Assembly: GCA_030640885.1 (NCBI GenBank)
Contig: DAOWIN010000147.1
Location: 1 to 13,261 of the forward strand
Direction: 5' to 3'
DNA length: 13,261 nucleotides
Source of the DNA: Candidatus Omnitrophota bacterium
GTDB lineage: Bacteria; Omnitrophota; 4484-213
In this document: positions 1-6,785 of the stretch, in pieces
How the letters are laid out: the number at the start of each line of letters is the position of its first letter
Numbering within the stretch: position 1 is the stretch's first letter
Translations under genes and position numbers: made by a program
Notes under the pieces: generated by a model
What the model was told of the DNA's origin: nothing
The model's database searches: none
The model's input: the letters and a program-made list of their open reading frames with translations, nothing else

Positions 1-1239
1 GATGCTTTAGTTGGTCGCGTAGTCAGTCCTCTTGGCGAACCTTTAGATGGAAAAGGAGATATCAAAACCGAGAAGTTTTACCCCATTGAAAAAGTCGCCC
101 CCCGGGTTATTACCAGGGAATCGGTTAATACCCCGTTTCATACTGGCATTAAAGCAATTGATTCAATGATTCCTATTGGCCGAGGGCAAAGGGAATTAAT
201 TATTGGTGACCGCCAGATTGGAAAAACCGCCCTGGTTGTTGATGCGATTATTAATCAATTAAAAGAACCAAAAGAAAACCGACCAATTTGCATTTATGTT
301 GCTATCGGTCAAAAAGAGTCCAAAGTAGCTAAGATTATTGCTCGTTTTAAAGAAACCGGAGCAATGGAATATACTATTGTTGTGGTTGCTTCAGCTGCCG
401 ATCCTGCTCCGCTTTTATACATTGCACCTTATGCTGGCTGTGCCATGGGGGAGTATTTTATGGATAAAGGAAAAGATGCCGTGATTTTTTATGATGATTT
501 GTCCAAGCATGCCTGGTCGTATCGTCAAGTTTCCTTGCTTCTTCGACGTCCTCCGGGTAGAGAAGCATATCCTGGCGACATTTTTTATCTTCACTCCCGG
601 CTTTTAGAAAGAGCAGCTAAAATGGATAAGAAACATGGAGGTGGTTCTTTAACTGCCTTGCCGATTATTGAAACCCAAGCCGGCGACATCTCTGCCTATA
701 TCCCTACCAATGTTATTTCCATCACCGACGGGCAAATTTATTTAGAGCCAGAATTATTTTATCAGGGAATCAGGCCGGCTCTTAATGTTGGTTTATCTGT
801 TTCCCGGGTTGGTTCAGCTGCCCAAACCAAAGCAATGAAAAAAGTGGCTGGCAAGCTTCGTTTAGATTTGGCACAGTATCGAGAGCTGGCCGCCTTTGTT
901 CAATTTGGGGCTGAATTAGATAAAGCCACTCAGGAGAGAATTGAAAGAGGAAAACGAGTAACCGAAGTTTTAAAGCAGAAACAATACGTGCCAATGGCTT
1001 GGGAAAAGCAGGTGGTAATTATTTATGCCGGAGTCAATGGTCATTTGGATGATATTCCAGTGGAAAAAATAGAAGAATTTGAAAATAAATTCTTAGAGCA
1101 TTTAGAAAATATGCATCCAAAATTGCTCAAGGAAATTCATAAGAATAGGGACCTTGACAATAAAAACGAAGGGCAATTACAGAAGATAATTAACGATTTT
1201 AAAGCAACTTTTAAACATGCAGTCGACAAGGGACATTAA
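1..1239 (+). CDS. atpA: ATP synthase F1 subunit alpha (5' partial)
   Basis: This is the alpha subunit of the F1 catalytic head of the membrane ATP synthase. It carries the non-catalytic nucleotide sites that alternate with beta in the alpha3beta3 ring. The reading frame is open from base 1 (DALVGRVVSPLGEPLDG), so the gene begins upstream. About 412 residues are visible and roughly the first 90-100 of a typical ~500 are missing. Visible landmarks are a P-loop GDRQIGKTA (Ile where Thr is usual) near codon 69, the RRPPGREAYPGDIFYLHSRLLERAAK region, the ETQAGDISAYIPTNVISITDGQ segment and the SRVGSAAQ motif. The C-terminal helical domain is complete to the TAA. The gene overlaps atpG by 23 nt, in the classical order alpha-gamma-beta-epsilon. 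The ATG at 166 is internal and is not the start. Identification is certain from conserved motifs. Confidence 0.98.
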   Translation, partial: DALVGRVVSPLGEPLDGKGDIKTEKFYPIEKVAPRVITRESVNTPFHTGIKAIDSMIPIGRGQRELIIGDRQIGKTALVVDAIINQLKEPKENRPICIYVAIGQKESKVAKIIARFKETGAMEYTIVVVASAADPAPLLYIAPYAGCAMGEYFMDKGKDAVIFYDDLSKHAWSYRQVSLLLRRPPGREAYPGDIFYLHSRLLERAAKMDKKHGGGSLTALPIIETQAGDISAYIPTNVISITDGQIYLEPELFYQGIRPALNVGLSVSRVGSAAQTKAMKKVAGKLRLDLAQYRELAAFVQFGAELDKATQERIERGKRVTEVLKQKQYVPMAWEKQVVIIYAGVNGHLDDIPVEKIEEFENKFLEHLENMHPKLLKEIHKNRDLDNKNEGQLQKIINDFKATFKHAVDKGH

Positions 1240-2149
1240 GCGTCGAATGCGGTCTATAGGGAATACCCAGCAGATAACTCGGGCAATGGAGGCAGTTTCA
1301 GCAACTAAAATGCGGAGAAGTCAGGAATTTGCCTTAGCTGCCAGACCTTATGCTGAAAGCGCTTTACAGCTTTTAGGAAATATAGGCCAAAAGACCGCTC
1401 GAAAAATCCATCCATTGTTGGAGAAAAGGCGAGGTAAGAATATTTGTTTAATAGTTATAACTAGCGACAAGGGTCTTTGCGGAGGATACAACAGTGGCGT
1501 GTTGCGAAAAGCCCAGAAATATTTAGATAAAAATTCAGAGTCTAAAAATATTGATATTATTACGGTTGGCAAAAAAGCCAGAGATTATTTTAAGTTTCGA
1601 GGCAATGAAATTGCTGAAGAATTTATTGGTTTTGGGGATTTTGTTAAATTGGGCGAAACAATACCAGTTGCTGAGCGTATTTTAACTGACTGGCAAGAAA
1701 AAAAATATTCCAAAATCGTTTGCGCTTTTACAAATTTTGTTTCAACCTTAAGACAGGAAGCAGTTATTAGACAGGCTCTTCCAATAACCAAAAAGGGGAT
1801 CAAGGAAATTATTGAGGGGATAGTGCCGAAAAAAGGGAGATATGCAGGAGAAAAAGAAAAAAAAGTCGACTCGCAACCTTCAACTTTCAACTATCGATAT
1901 TTTTTTGAACCCTCCCGGGAAAAAGTCCTAAGCGAACTCTTGCCGTTGTTGGTTGAAATACAGATTCACTATATGATTTTAGAAGCTAATGCTTCGGAGC
2001 ATTCAGCTAGAATGGTGGCAATGAAAAATGCCTCGGAAAATGCCGAAGAAATTTTAGAGGAGTTAAATCTTTTTTATAACAAAGCCCGCCAAGCCGCGAT
2101 TACTCGAGAAATCACCGAAATAACCGCCGGCCGCGAGGCACTTGAATAA
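1217..2149 (+). CDS. atpG: ATP synthase F1 subunit gamma
   Basis: Gamma is the rotating central stalk that couples proton flow through Fo to catalysis in F1. The 310-aa product starts with the family hallmark (M)xSTRDIKRRMRSIGNTQQITRAMEAVSATKM, which fixes the ATG at 1217, inside the end of atpA. The middle has the typical TSDKGLCGGYN segment (about residues 82-91). The C-terminal helix has EANASEHSARMVAMKNASENA (about 256-276), which packs in the alpha/beta ring. A Lys/Glu-rich stretch at about residues 203-224, between the central domain and the final beta strand and helix (FFEPSREKVL), looks like a lineage-specific expansion and contains three imperfect CAACYWT-like heptamers (1874-1894). 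No clear Shine-Dalgarno precedes the start, so translational coupling to atpA is likely. It ends 3 nt before atpD. Confidence 0.97.
   Translation: MQSTRDIKRRMRSIGNTQQITRAMEAVSATKMRRSQEFALAARPYAESALQLLGNIGQKTARKIHPLLEKRRGKNICLIVITSDKGLCGGYNSGVLRKAQKYLDKNSESKNIDIITVGKKARDYFKFRGNEIAEEFIGFGDFVKLGETIPVAERILTDWQEKKYSKIVCAFTNFVSTLRQEAVIRQALPITKKGIKEIIEGIVPKKGRYAGEKEKKVDSQPSTFNYRYFFEPSREKVLSELLPLLVEIQIHYMILEANASEHSARMVAMKNASENAEEILEELNLFYNKARQAAITREITEITAGREALE
1874..1894. repeat. Degenerate heptamer array in atpG
   Basis: Three imperfect 7-bp units (CAACCTT, CAACTTT, CAACTAT) lie in the gamma-subunit expansion. Twenty-one bases equal seven codons, so the frame is unaffected. Confidence 0.6.
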
Positions 2150-2152
2150 AAT

Positions 2153-3517
2153 ATGAACATAGGGAAAATTGTGCAGATAATTGGGGTTGTGGTTGATGTG
2201 GAATTTCCAAAAGAACTTCCGGGGATTTATGATGCCCTAGAAGTTGAATTTAAGGAAAAAAAATTGGTATTAGAAACTTCTCAACATTTAGGGAGTAATC
2301 GAATTCGGGCAGTAGCCATGGATTCTACGGATGGGCTTAAAAGAGGAATGAAAGTTGTTGATACAGGCAAGCCGATTACTGTGCCGGTTGGCGACAAGGT
2401 TCTCGGCCGGATGTTTAATGTTTTGGGCGAGCCCATTGATGAGATGGCGGCACCAAAAGACGTTTTAAGACAGCCAATACATAAAAATCCTCCAGCTCTT
2501 AAAGACCAATCAACTAAAACCGAAGTTTTTGAAACCGGCATTAAAGTAATTGACTTAATTGCTCCATTTACCAAAGGCGGTAAAGTTGGTCTGTTTGGTG
2601 GAGCCGGAGTAGGTAAGACCGTTCTTCTGATGGAGTTGATTAGAAATGTTGCCACTGAGCACGGGGGTTATTCGGTTTTTGCTGGTGTAGGTGAGAGAAC
2701 TCGTGAGGGAAATGATTTATATCATGAGATGAAAGAATCAGGCACTTTGGCAAAAACCGCCTTAACCTTTGGTCAGATGAACGAAGTTCCGGGAGCGCGG
2801 CTGAGAGTGGGCTTGGCGGGTTTAACAATGGCTGAATATTTTAGAGACGAGGAAGGAAAAGATGTTTTGTTATTTATTGATAATATCTTCCGCTTTACTC
2901 AAGCCGGCTCTGAAGTTTCTGCCTTGCTCGGCAGAATGCCTTCGGCAGTTGGTTATCAGCCGACTTTGGCCACTGAAATGGGTGAATTACAAGAGAGGAT
3001 TACTTCCACCAAAAAAGGTTCCATTACTTCGGTTCAGGCAATTTTTGTGCCGGCCGATGACTTGACCGATCCTGCACCGGCAACTACTTTTTCTCATCTT
3101 GATTCAACCATTGTTTTATCACGACAGCTGGCAGAATTAGGAATTTATCCATCAGTTGATCCTTTGGATTCAACTTCTATTGTTCTTGATCCTGAGATTG
3201 TTGGCAAAGAACATTATGAAGTAGCTCGGGAAGTTCAGCGGGTTCTTCAGCGTTATAAGGATCTCCAGGATATTATTGCTATTTTAGGAATGGAGGAGTT
3301 GTCTGAAGAAGATAAATTAATTGTTAATCGCGCTCGAAGAATTAGAAATTTTCTTTCTCAACCTTTCTTTGTTGCCGAGGTATTTACTAGCAGTAAAGGC
3401 AAGTATGTTTCTTTAGCAGAAACCATTAAGGGATTTAAAGAAATTTTAGAGGGGAAGCATGATGATAAAAATGAGCAGGATTTTTACATGAAAGGTGGGA
3501 TAAACGAAGTTGAATAA
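2153..3517 (+). CDS. atpD: ATP synthase F1 subunit beta
   Basis: This is the catalytic subunit of F1, which makes or hydrolyses ATP. The full-length 454-aa protein has an N-terminal beta barrel (MNIGKIVQIIGVVVDVEF), the P-loop GGAGVGKT at about residues 149-156, the catalytic-glutamate loop GVGERTREGND at about 178-188, and the Walker B/DELSEED-side region with DNIFRFTQAGSEVSALLGRMPS. The DELSEED-type lever appears as MEELSEEDK. The start ATG lies 3 nt after atpG, so co-translation is likely; only a distant GAGG (2135-2138) could serve as a ribosome site. The 3' end overlaps the TTG start proposed for atpC. Nothing suggests loss of function. Confidence 0.98.
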   Translation: MNIGKIVQIIGVVVDVEFPKELPGIYDALEVEFKEKKLVLETSQHLGSNRIRAVAMDSTDGLKRGMKVVDTGKPITVPVGDKVLGRMFNVLGEPIDEMAAPKDVLRQPIHKNPPALKDQSTKTEVFETGIKVIDLIAPFTKGGKVGLFGGAGVGKTVLLMELIRNVATEHGGYSVFAGVGERTREGNDLYHEMKESGTLAKTALTFGQMNEVPGARLRVGLAGLTMAEYFRDEEGKDVLLFIDNIFRFTQAGSEVSALLGRMPSAVGYQPTLATEMGELQERITSTKKGSITSVQAIFVPADDLTDPAPATTFSHLDSTIVLSRQLAELGIYPSVDPLDSTSIVLDPEIVGKEHYEVAREVQRVLQRYKDLQDIIAILGMEELSEEDKLIVNRARRIRNFLSQPFFVAEVFTSSKGKYVSLAETIKGFKEILEGKHDDKNEQDFYMKGGINEVE

Positions 3518-3779
3518 TATGTTTAATTTGCGCATACACACTTTAGAAAAAACTCTTTTCGACGGTGACGTTGAATCGGTTAATGTTCCCGGTCCTACTG
3601 GTGAATTGGGGATTTTAACTTATCATATTCCTCTGATTACGCCGTTAATAAACGGGAAGATTAGAATTAAGAAGAAATCAGCAGAAAGATATGAGAAGGC
3701 TGATGAGCAGATTGTTGAAATAAAAAAAGGATTTTTAGAAGTTAAGCCAAATCAGGTCGTGGTTTTGGCAGAAACCTAA
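3510..3779 (+). CDS. atpC: ATP synthase F1 subunit epsilon, short form without C-terminal helices
   Basis: Epsilon sits at the foot of gamma and links it to the c-ring. In many bacteria its C-terminal helical hairpin also inhibits ATP hydrolysis. This product is only about 86-89 aa. It covers the N-terminal beta sandwich (LRIHTLEKTLFDGDVESVNVPG, GELGILTYHIPLITPL, ending in a beta strand VVVLAET) and stops where the helical domain (about 45-50 further residues) normally begins. Two starts are possible. TTG at 3510 has AGGTGGG (3493-3499) 10 nt upstream and overlaps atpD. ATG at 3519 sits 1 nt after the atpD stop with a poor spacing. I prefer TTG on ribosome-site spacing, without certainty. A terminator follows directly, so the short length is not an artefact of the window edge. 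Confidence 0.9.
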   Translation: MNNMFNLRIHTLEKTLFDGDVESVNVPGPTGELGILTYHIPLITPLINGKIRIKKKSAERYEKADEQIVEIKKGFLEVKPNQVVVLAET

Positions 3780-3812
3780 ATGTAGCGAGGTCTTTCTTCG
3801 TTAATTCTCAAC

Positions 3813-3847
3813 ATTAACGGTTCATGAAAATGAGCCGTTAATTTTTT
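3813..3847 (+). terminator. Intrinsic terminator of the atp operon
   Basis: ATTAACGGTTCAT (3813-3825) pairs with ATGAGCCGTTAAT (3830-3842) through 13 pairs, including one G-U. The loop is GAAA, and the T run 3842-3847 follows. It lies 33 nt after the atpC stop and is a textbook Rho-independent terminator. Confidence 0.92.
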
Positions 3848-3878
3848 ACCCCCACTACCAATGTATTGGTGTGGGGGT
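3848..3878. repeat. GC-rich hairpin between the atp terminator and the uvrA promoter
   Basis: ACCCCCAC (3848-3855) pairs with GTGGGGGT (3871-3878). After one bulged T, ACCAAT (3857-3862) pairs with ATTGGT (3865-3870). This gives about 14 bp with a tiny loop. It abuts the preceding terminator and ends 4 nt before a TTGACA box, so it could be an operator, a second or reverse terminator, or an insulator. No function can be assigned from sequence alone. Confidence 0.7.
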
Positions 3879-3882
3879 ATAC

Positions 3883-3906
3883 TTGACAAATTTTTTCGTG
3901 TATAAT
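3883..3906 (+). promoter_or_regulatory. Putative uvrA promoter
   Basis: A perfect TATAAT lies at 3901-3906 and a perfect TTGACA at 3883-3888, but the spacer is only 12 nt instead of about 17, so the TTGACA may not act as a -35 box. Initiation about 7 nt after the -10 box would start the RNA within about 3 nt of the ATG at 3916, giving a nearly leaderless mRNA. Confidence 0.6.
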
Positions 3907-3915
3907 AGAAAGGTT

Positions 3916-6771
3916 ATGAAAAAGGATGGTACACAAAATATCATAGTTAAAGGCGCGAGGGTGCACAATTTGAAGAATGTTGATATTGAGATTCCGCGAA
4001 ATAAGCTGGTAGTTGTTACTGGTGTTTCTGGTTCTGGTAAATCTTCTTTGGCGTTTGACACTTTATATGCTGAAGGTCAGCGCAGGTATATTGAGTCTTT
4101 TTCTTCTTACGCCCGGCAGTTTTTAGAAGCCATGGATAAACCGGATGTTGATAAAATTGAGGGTTTACCTCCGGCTATTTCTATTGATCAGCGAAGCGCT
4201 ATAAGAAATCCCCGATCAACCGTAGGAACAATGACGGAGATTTATGATTTGCTCCGTCTTTTGTTTTCCCGAATTGGCAAACCCTATTGCTCAGAGTGCG
4301 GGAAATTAGTTTCTCGCCAGAGCGCTAATCAGATAGTTAGTCAAATTTTAGGATCTTCTCATGGTGCTAAGGTCTATATTTTGGCTCCAATAAAAGAGGG
4401 GAAGCCACAAAAGATTCTGAAAAATCTTCAAGAAAAAGGATTTATTCGAGCGAGGATAAACGGAAAAGTTTATAAGATAAAAGAGTTTCAACTGAATGAG
4501 GCGAAATCTTATTCAGTTGAAGTAGTGATTGACGAATTTGTTTTTGATAAGAAAAATCCTGATAAAATCAGAATATTTGACTCTATAGAAACAGGTCTAA
4601 AATTAGGTAATGGCGTTGTAATTATTGTAGTTGTTAAAGCGGGCTCGCCTCGATTCAGGGGCGAAGCGGGCAAGGCAGGGTCAAGGGATTTAATATTTAG
4701 CAATAAATTTATTTGTCAAAAATGCGAAGTTGTTATTCCAGAAATTGAACCTCGGCTGTTTTCTTTTAACAGCCCTCAGGGCGCCTGCCCTGATTGTACT
4801 GGCCTGGGCGTAAAATTAGAAGTTGATCCAGTCCTAGTTATTCCTAATTCCAGACTTAGTTTAACCGAAGGAGCAATTCGTCCCTGGGCCATGACTCCTT
4901 ATAGAAAAGGAGGTAAAAATCTTCAGTGGCAGGCATTAGAAAGATTAGCCGAGAGATACAATTTTTCTTTAAATGAGCCCGTTAAGAGATTATCCAAAGA
5001 AGTCGTTGATTTAATTCTTTATGGCAGAGATAGCTTTGAAGGCGTGGTACCCAGTTTAGAGCAGCGTTATAAAGAAACAGATTCTGAACATACGCGCTCT
5101 GAGATTGAAAAGTACATGATTATTAAAGTATGTCCGGTTTGTCAGGGAAAAAAACTTAGATCAGAAGCCCTGGCAGTAAAAGTGGCAGGAAAGACTATTG
5201 ACGAGGTTGTTAATATGAGCATTGAGGATTGCAAAAAATTCTTTAAAGAATTGACGTTTAAAACTCGACGTTTAGATGCGCAACGTCGGGTTTTGCATAT
5301 AGCCAGGCCGATTATTGAAGAAATAGTTAAGCAGTTACAGTTTTTGATTAATGTTAATTTGGAATATTTTAGTTTAAGTCGAAACGCTCCCAGTCTTTCA
5401 GTTGGAGAGGCCCAGAGAATAAGATTGGCCGCTCAGATAGGTTCTAAATTGACCGGGGTCCTTTATGTTTTAGATGAACCATCAATTGGTCTTCATGCCA
5501 GAGATCAAGAAAGATTAATCAATGCCCTAAAAAATCTCCGAGATATTGGCAATACTGTTTTAGTGGTTGAGCACGATGAACAAACTATCAGGTCAGCTGA
5601 TTGGGTAATTGATATAGGGCCGGGAGCTGGAGAGGATGGAGGAGAAATCATTTTTGAAGGAACACCCAGTCAGTTATTAAAAGCAAAAACCTTGACCGGA
5701 GAGTATTTGTCAGGACAAAAGAAAATAGAATTATTTAAAACAAACAACAAACAACAAGCAACAAGCAACAAGCAATTTATAATTATAAAAGGCGCTAAAG
5801 AACATAATCTTAAAAACATTGATGTAAAAATCCCTCTCGGCTTATTTGCTTGTATTACTGGTGTTTCCGGTTCTGGAAAAAGTACTTTGATGAATGATAT
5901 TTTGGCCCGGGCCTTGGCTCAGAAATTCCATCGAGCTAGAACTAAACCAGGAGAGTATAAAGACATTGTTGGTTTAGAAAATTTAAGCAAAGTAGTAATT
6001 GTTGATCAATCGCCAATCGGTCGGACTCCTCGTTCTAACCCTGCTACTTATACAGGAATTTTTACTCAGGTTAGAGATCTATTTGTAAAAACCAAACAGG
6101 CGAAAACAAGGGGTTATAAAGCAGGAGATTTTAGCTTCAACGTTAAAGGAGGAAGATGCGAAGAGTGTCAGGGCGCTGGATTTAAAAAGATAGAGATGTA
6201 TTATCTTCCTGATAGATATATTGAGTGCCCAGAATGTCAGGGCAGAAGATATAATAAAGAAATTTTAGAGATTAAATACAGGGGAGTAGATATTTCAGAA
6301 GTTTTAGAAATGACCGTGGAAGAGGCCCTGGCATTTTTTAAAGGCAGCTTATTCCTAAAAGAAAAATTAACAGTTCTTAATGAAGTTGGTTTGGGGTATA
6401 TTCAGTTGGGTCAACCAGCTCCTTCACTTTCTGGTGGAGAAGCCCAGCGAGTGAAATTAGCCACTGAGTTAGCTCGAAAATCCACGGGCAAAACTATTTA
6501 TATTTTAGATGAGCCAACTACCGGACTTCATCCAGCTGATATTAAAAATCTCTTAAATGTTTTAAAAAAGTTAGCAGATAAAGGTAATACAGTTTTGGTT
6601 ATTGAACATAATTTAGATATAATTAAAAATGCCGATTGGATTATTGACCTTGGCCCTGAAGGAGGGGATCAGGGCGGCCAGATTGTAGCCGAGGGCGAAC
6701 CAAAGCAGATAGCAAAAATAGCCAAATCTTATACTGGCCAGTGGCTTAGAAAATTAGAAATTAGAAATTAG
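3916..6771 (+). CDS. uvrA: UvrABC excinuclease subunit A
   Basis: UvrA is the damage-recognition ATPase of nucleotide excision repair; it loads UvrB at lesions. The 951-aa protein has two ABC ATPase halves. NBD1 has Walker A GVSGSGKSS (residues 36-44), a signature reading LSVGE (494-498; Val496 where Gly is usual) and Walker B LYVLDEPSIGLH (from 516). NBD2 has Walker A GVSGSGKST (649-657), canonical LSGGE (838-842) and YILDEPTTGLHP. Zinc-binding Cys pairs are visible at C267/C270 with C291/C294, and in CEECQGAGF...CPECQGRRY in the second half. ATG at 3916 is chosen because MKKDGTQNIIVKGARVHNLKN matches the family start. The longer GTG frame from 3871 would run through the hairpin and promoter. 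Two oddities are an in-frame GC-rich insert at residues 242-256 and a heptamer-repeat linker at about 609-620. The stop codon lies inside a TTAGAAA array. Confidence 0.97.
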   Translation: MKKDGTQNIIVKGARVHNLKNVDIEIPRNKLVVVTGVSGSGKSSLAFDTLYAEGQRRYIESFSSYARQFLEAMDKPDVDKIEGLPPAISIDQRSAIRNPRSTVGTMTEIYDLLRLLFSRIGKPYCSECGKLVSRQSANQIVSQILGSSHGAKVYILAPIKEGKPQKILKNLQEKGFIRARINGKVYKIKEFQLNEAKSYSVEVVIDEFVFDKKNPDKIRIFDSIETGLKLGNGVVIIVVVKAGSPRFRGEAGKAGSRDLIFSNKFICQKCEVVIPEIEPRLFSFNSPQGACPDCTGLGVKLEVDPVLVIPNSRLSLTEGAIRPWAMTPYRKGGKNLQWQALERLAERYNFSLNEPVKRLSKEVVDLILYGRDSFEGVVPSLEQRYKETDSEHTRSEIEKYMIIKVCPVCQGKKLRSEALAVKVAGKTIDEVVNMSIEDCKKFFKELTFKTRRLDAQRRVLHIARPIIEEIVKQLQFLINVNLEYFSLSRNAPSLSVGEAQRIRLAAQIGSKLTGVLYVLDEPSIGLHARDQERLINALKNLRDIGNTVLVVEHDEQTIRSADWVIDIGPGAGEDGGEIIFEGTPSQLLKAKTLTGEYLSGQKKIELFKTNNKQQATSNKQFIIIKGAKEHNLKNIDVKIPLGLFACITGVSGSGKSTLMNDILARALAQKFHRARTKPGEYKDIVGLENLSKVVIVDQSPIGRTPRSNPATYTGIFTQVRDLFVKTKQAKTRGYKAGDFSFNVKGGRCEECQGAGFKKIEMYYLPDRYIECPECQGRRYNKEILEIKYRGVDISEVLEMTVEEALAFFKGSLFLKEKLTVLNEVGLGYIQLGQPAPSLSGGEAQRVKLATELARKSTGKTIYILDEPTTGLHPADIKNLLNVLKKLADKGNTVLVIEHNLDIIKNADWIIDLGPEGGDQGGQIVAEGEPKQIAKIAKSYTGQWLRKLEIRN
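4639..4680. repeat. GC-rich palindromic insert inside uvrA
   Basis: A GC-rich block of about 40 bp sits in an AT-rich gene. GCGGGC occurs twice as a direct repeat (4639-4644 and 4666-4671), flanking an inverted pair TCGCC (4645-4649) / GGCGA (4660-4664). It encodes AGSPRFRGEAGKAGS, which has no counterpart that I know in UvrA, just before the zinc-binding segment. It resembles in-frame palindromic elements; the assignment is inference. Confidence 0.55.
5741..5775. repeat. Heptanucleotide tandem array (CAARCAA)x5 in uvrA
   Basis: Five consecutive 7-bp units are present: CAAACAA twice, then CAAGCAA three times. They encode an Asn/Gln/Lys-rich linker (TNNKQQATSNKQ) between the two ABC halves. 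The period is not a multiple of three, so gain or loss of one unit would shift the frame. Confidence 0.9.
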
Positions 6772-6774
6772 AAA
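6746..6774. repeat. Heptanucleotide array TTAGAAA at the uvrA stop
   Basis: There are three perfect TTAGAAA units (6754-6774), preceded by one further unit at 6746-6752 and a spacer A. The array encodes the last residues KLEIRN and supplies the TAG stop. The same heptamer, in reverse orientation, follows the last gene of the window (13236-13256). Confidence 0.9.
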
Positions 6775-6785
6775 TTTTTTAGATT

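Noticed and set aside
1585..1890. Minus-strand open frame of 101 codons in atpG
   Set aside because: It lies opposite a certain gene and its sequence looks like anti-coding composition.
2281..2655. Minus-strand open frame of 124 codons in atpD
   Set aside because: It is a shadow of a highly conserved gene, with no ribosome site and no recognisable domain.
3871..3915. An upstream GTG start for uvrA adding 15 residues
   Set aside because: It would run through the hairpin arm and the TATAAT box. The family start matches the ATG at 3916.
5741..5775. CRISPR-like array
   Set aside because: The units are 7 bp without spacers and lie inside a coding sequence.
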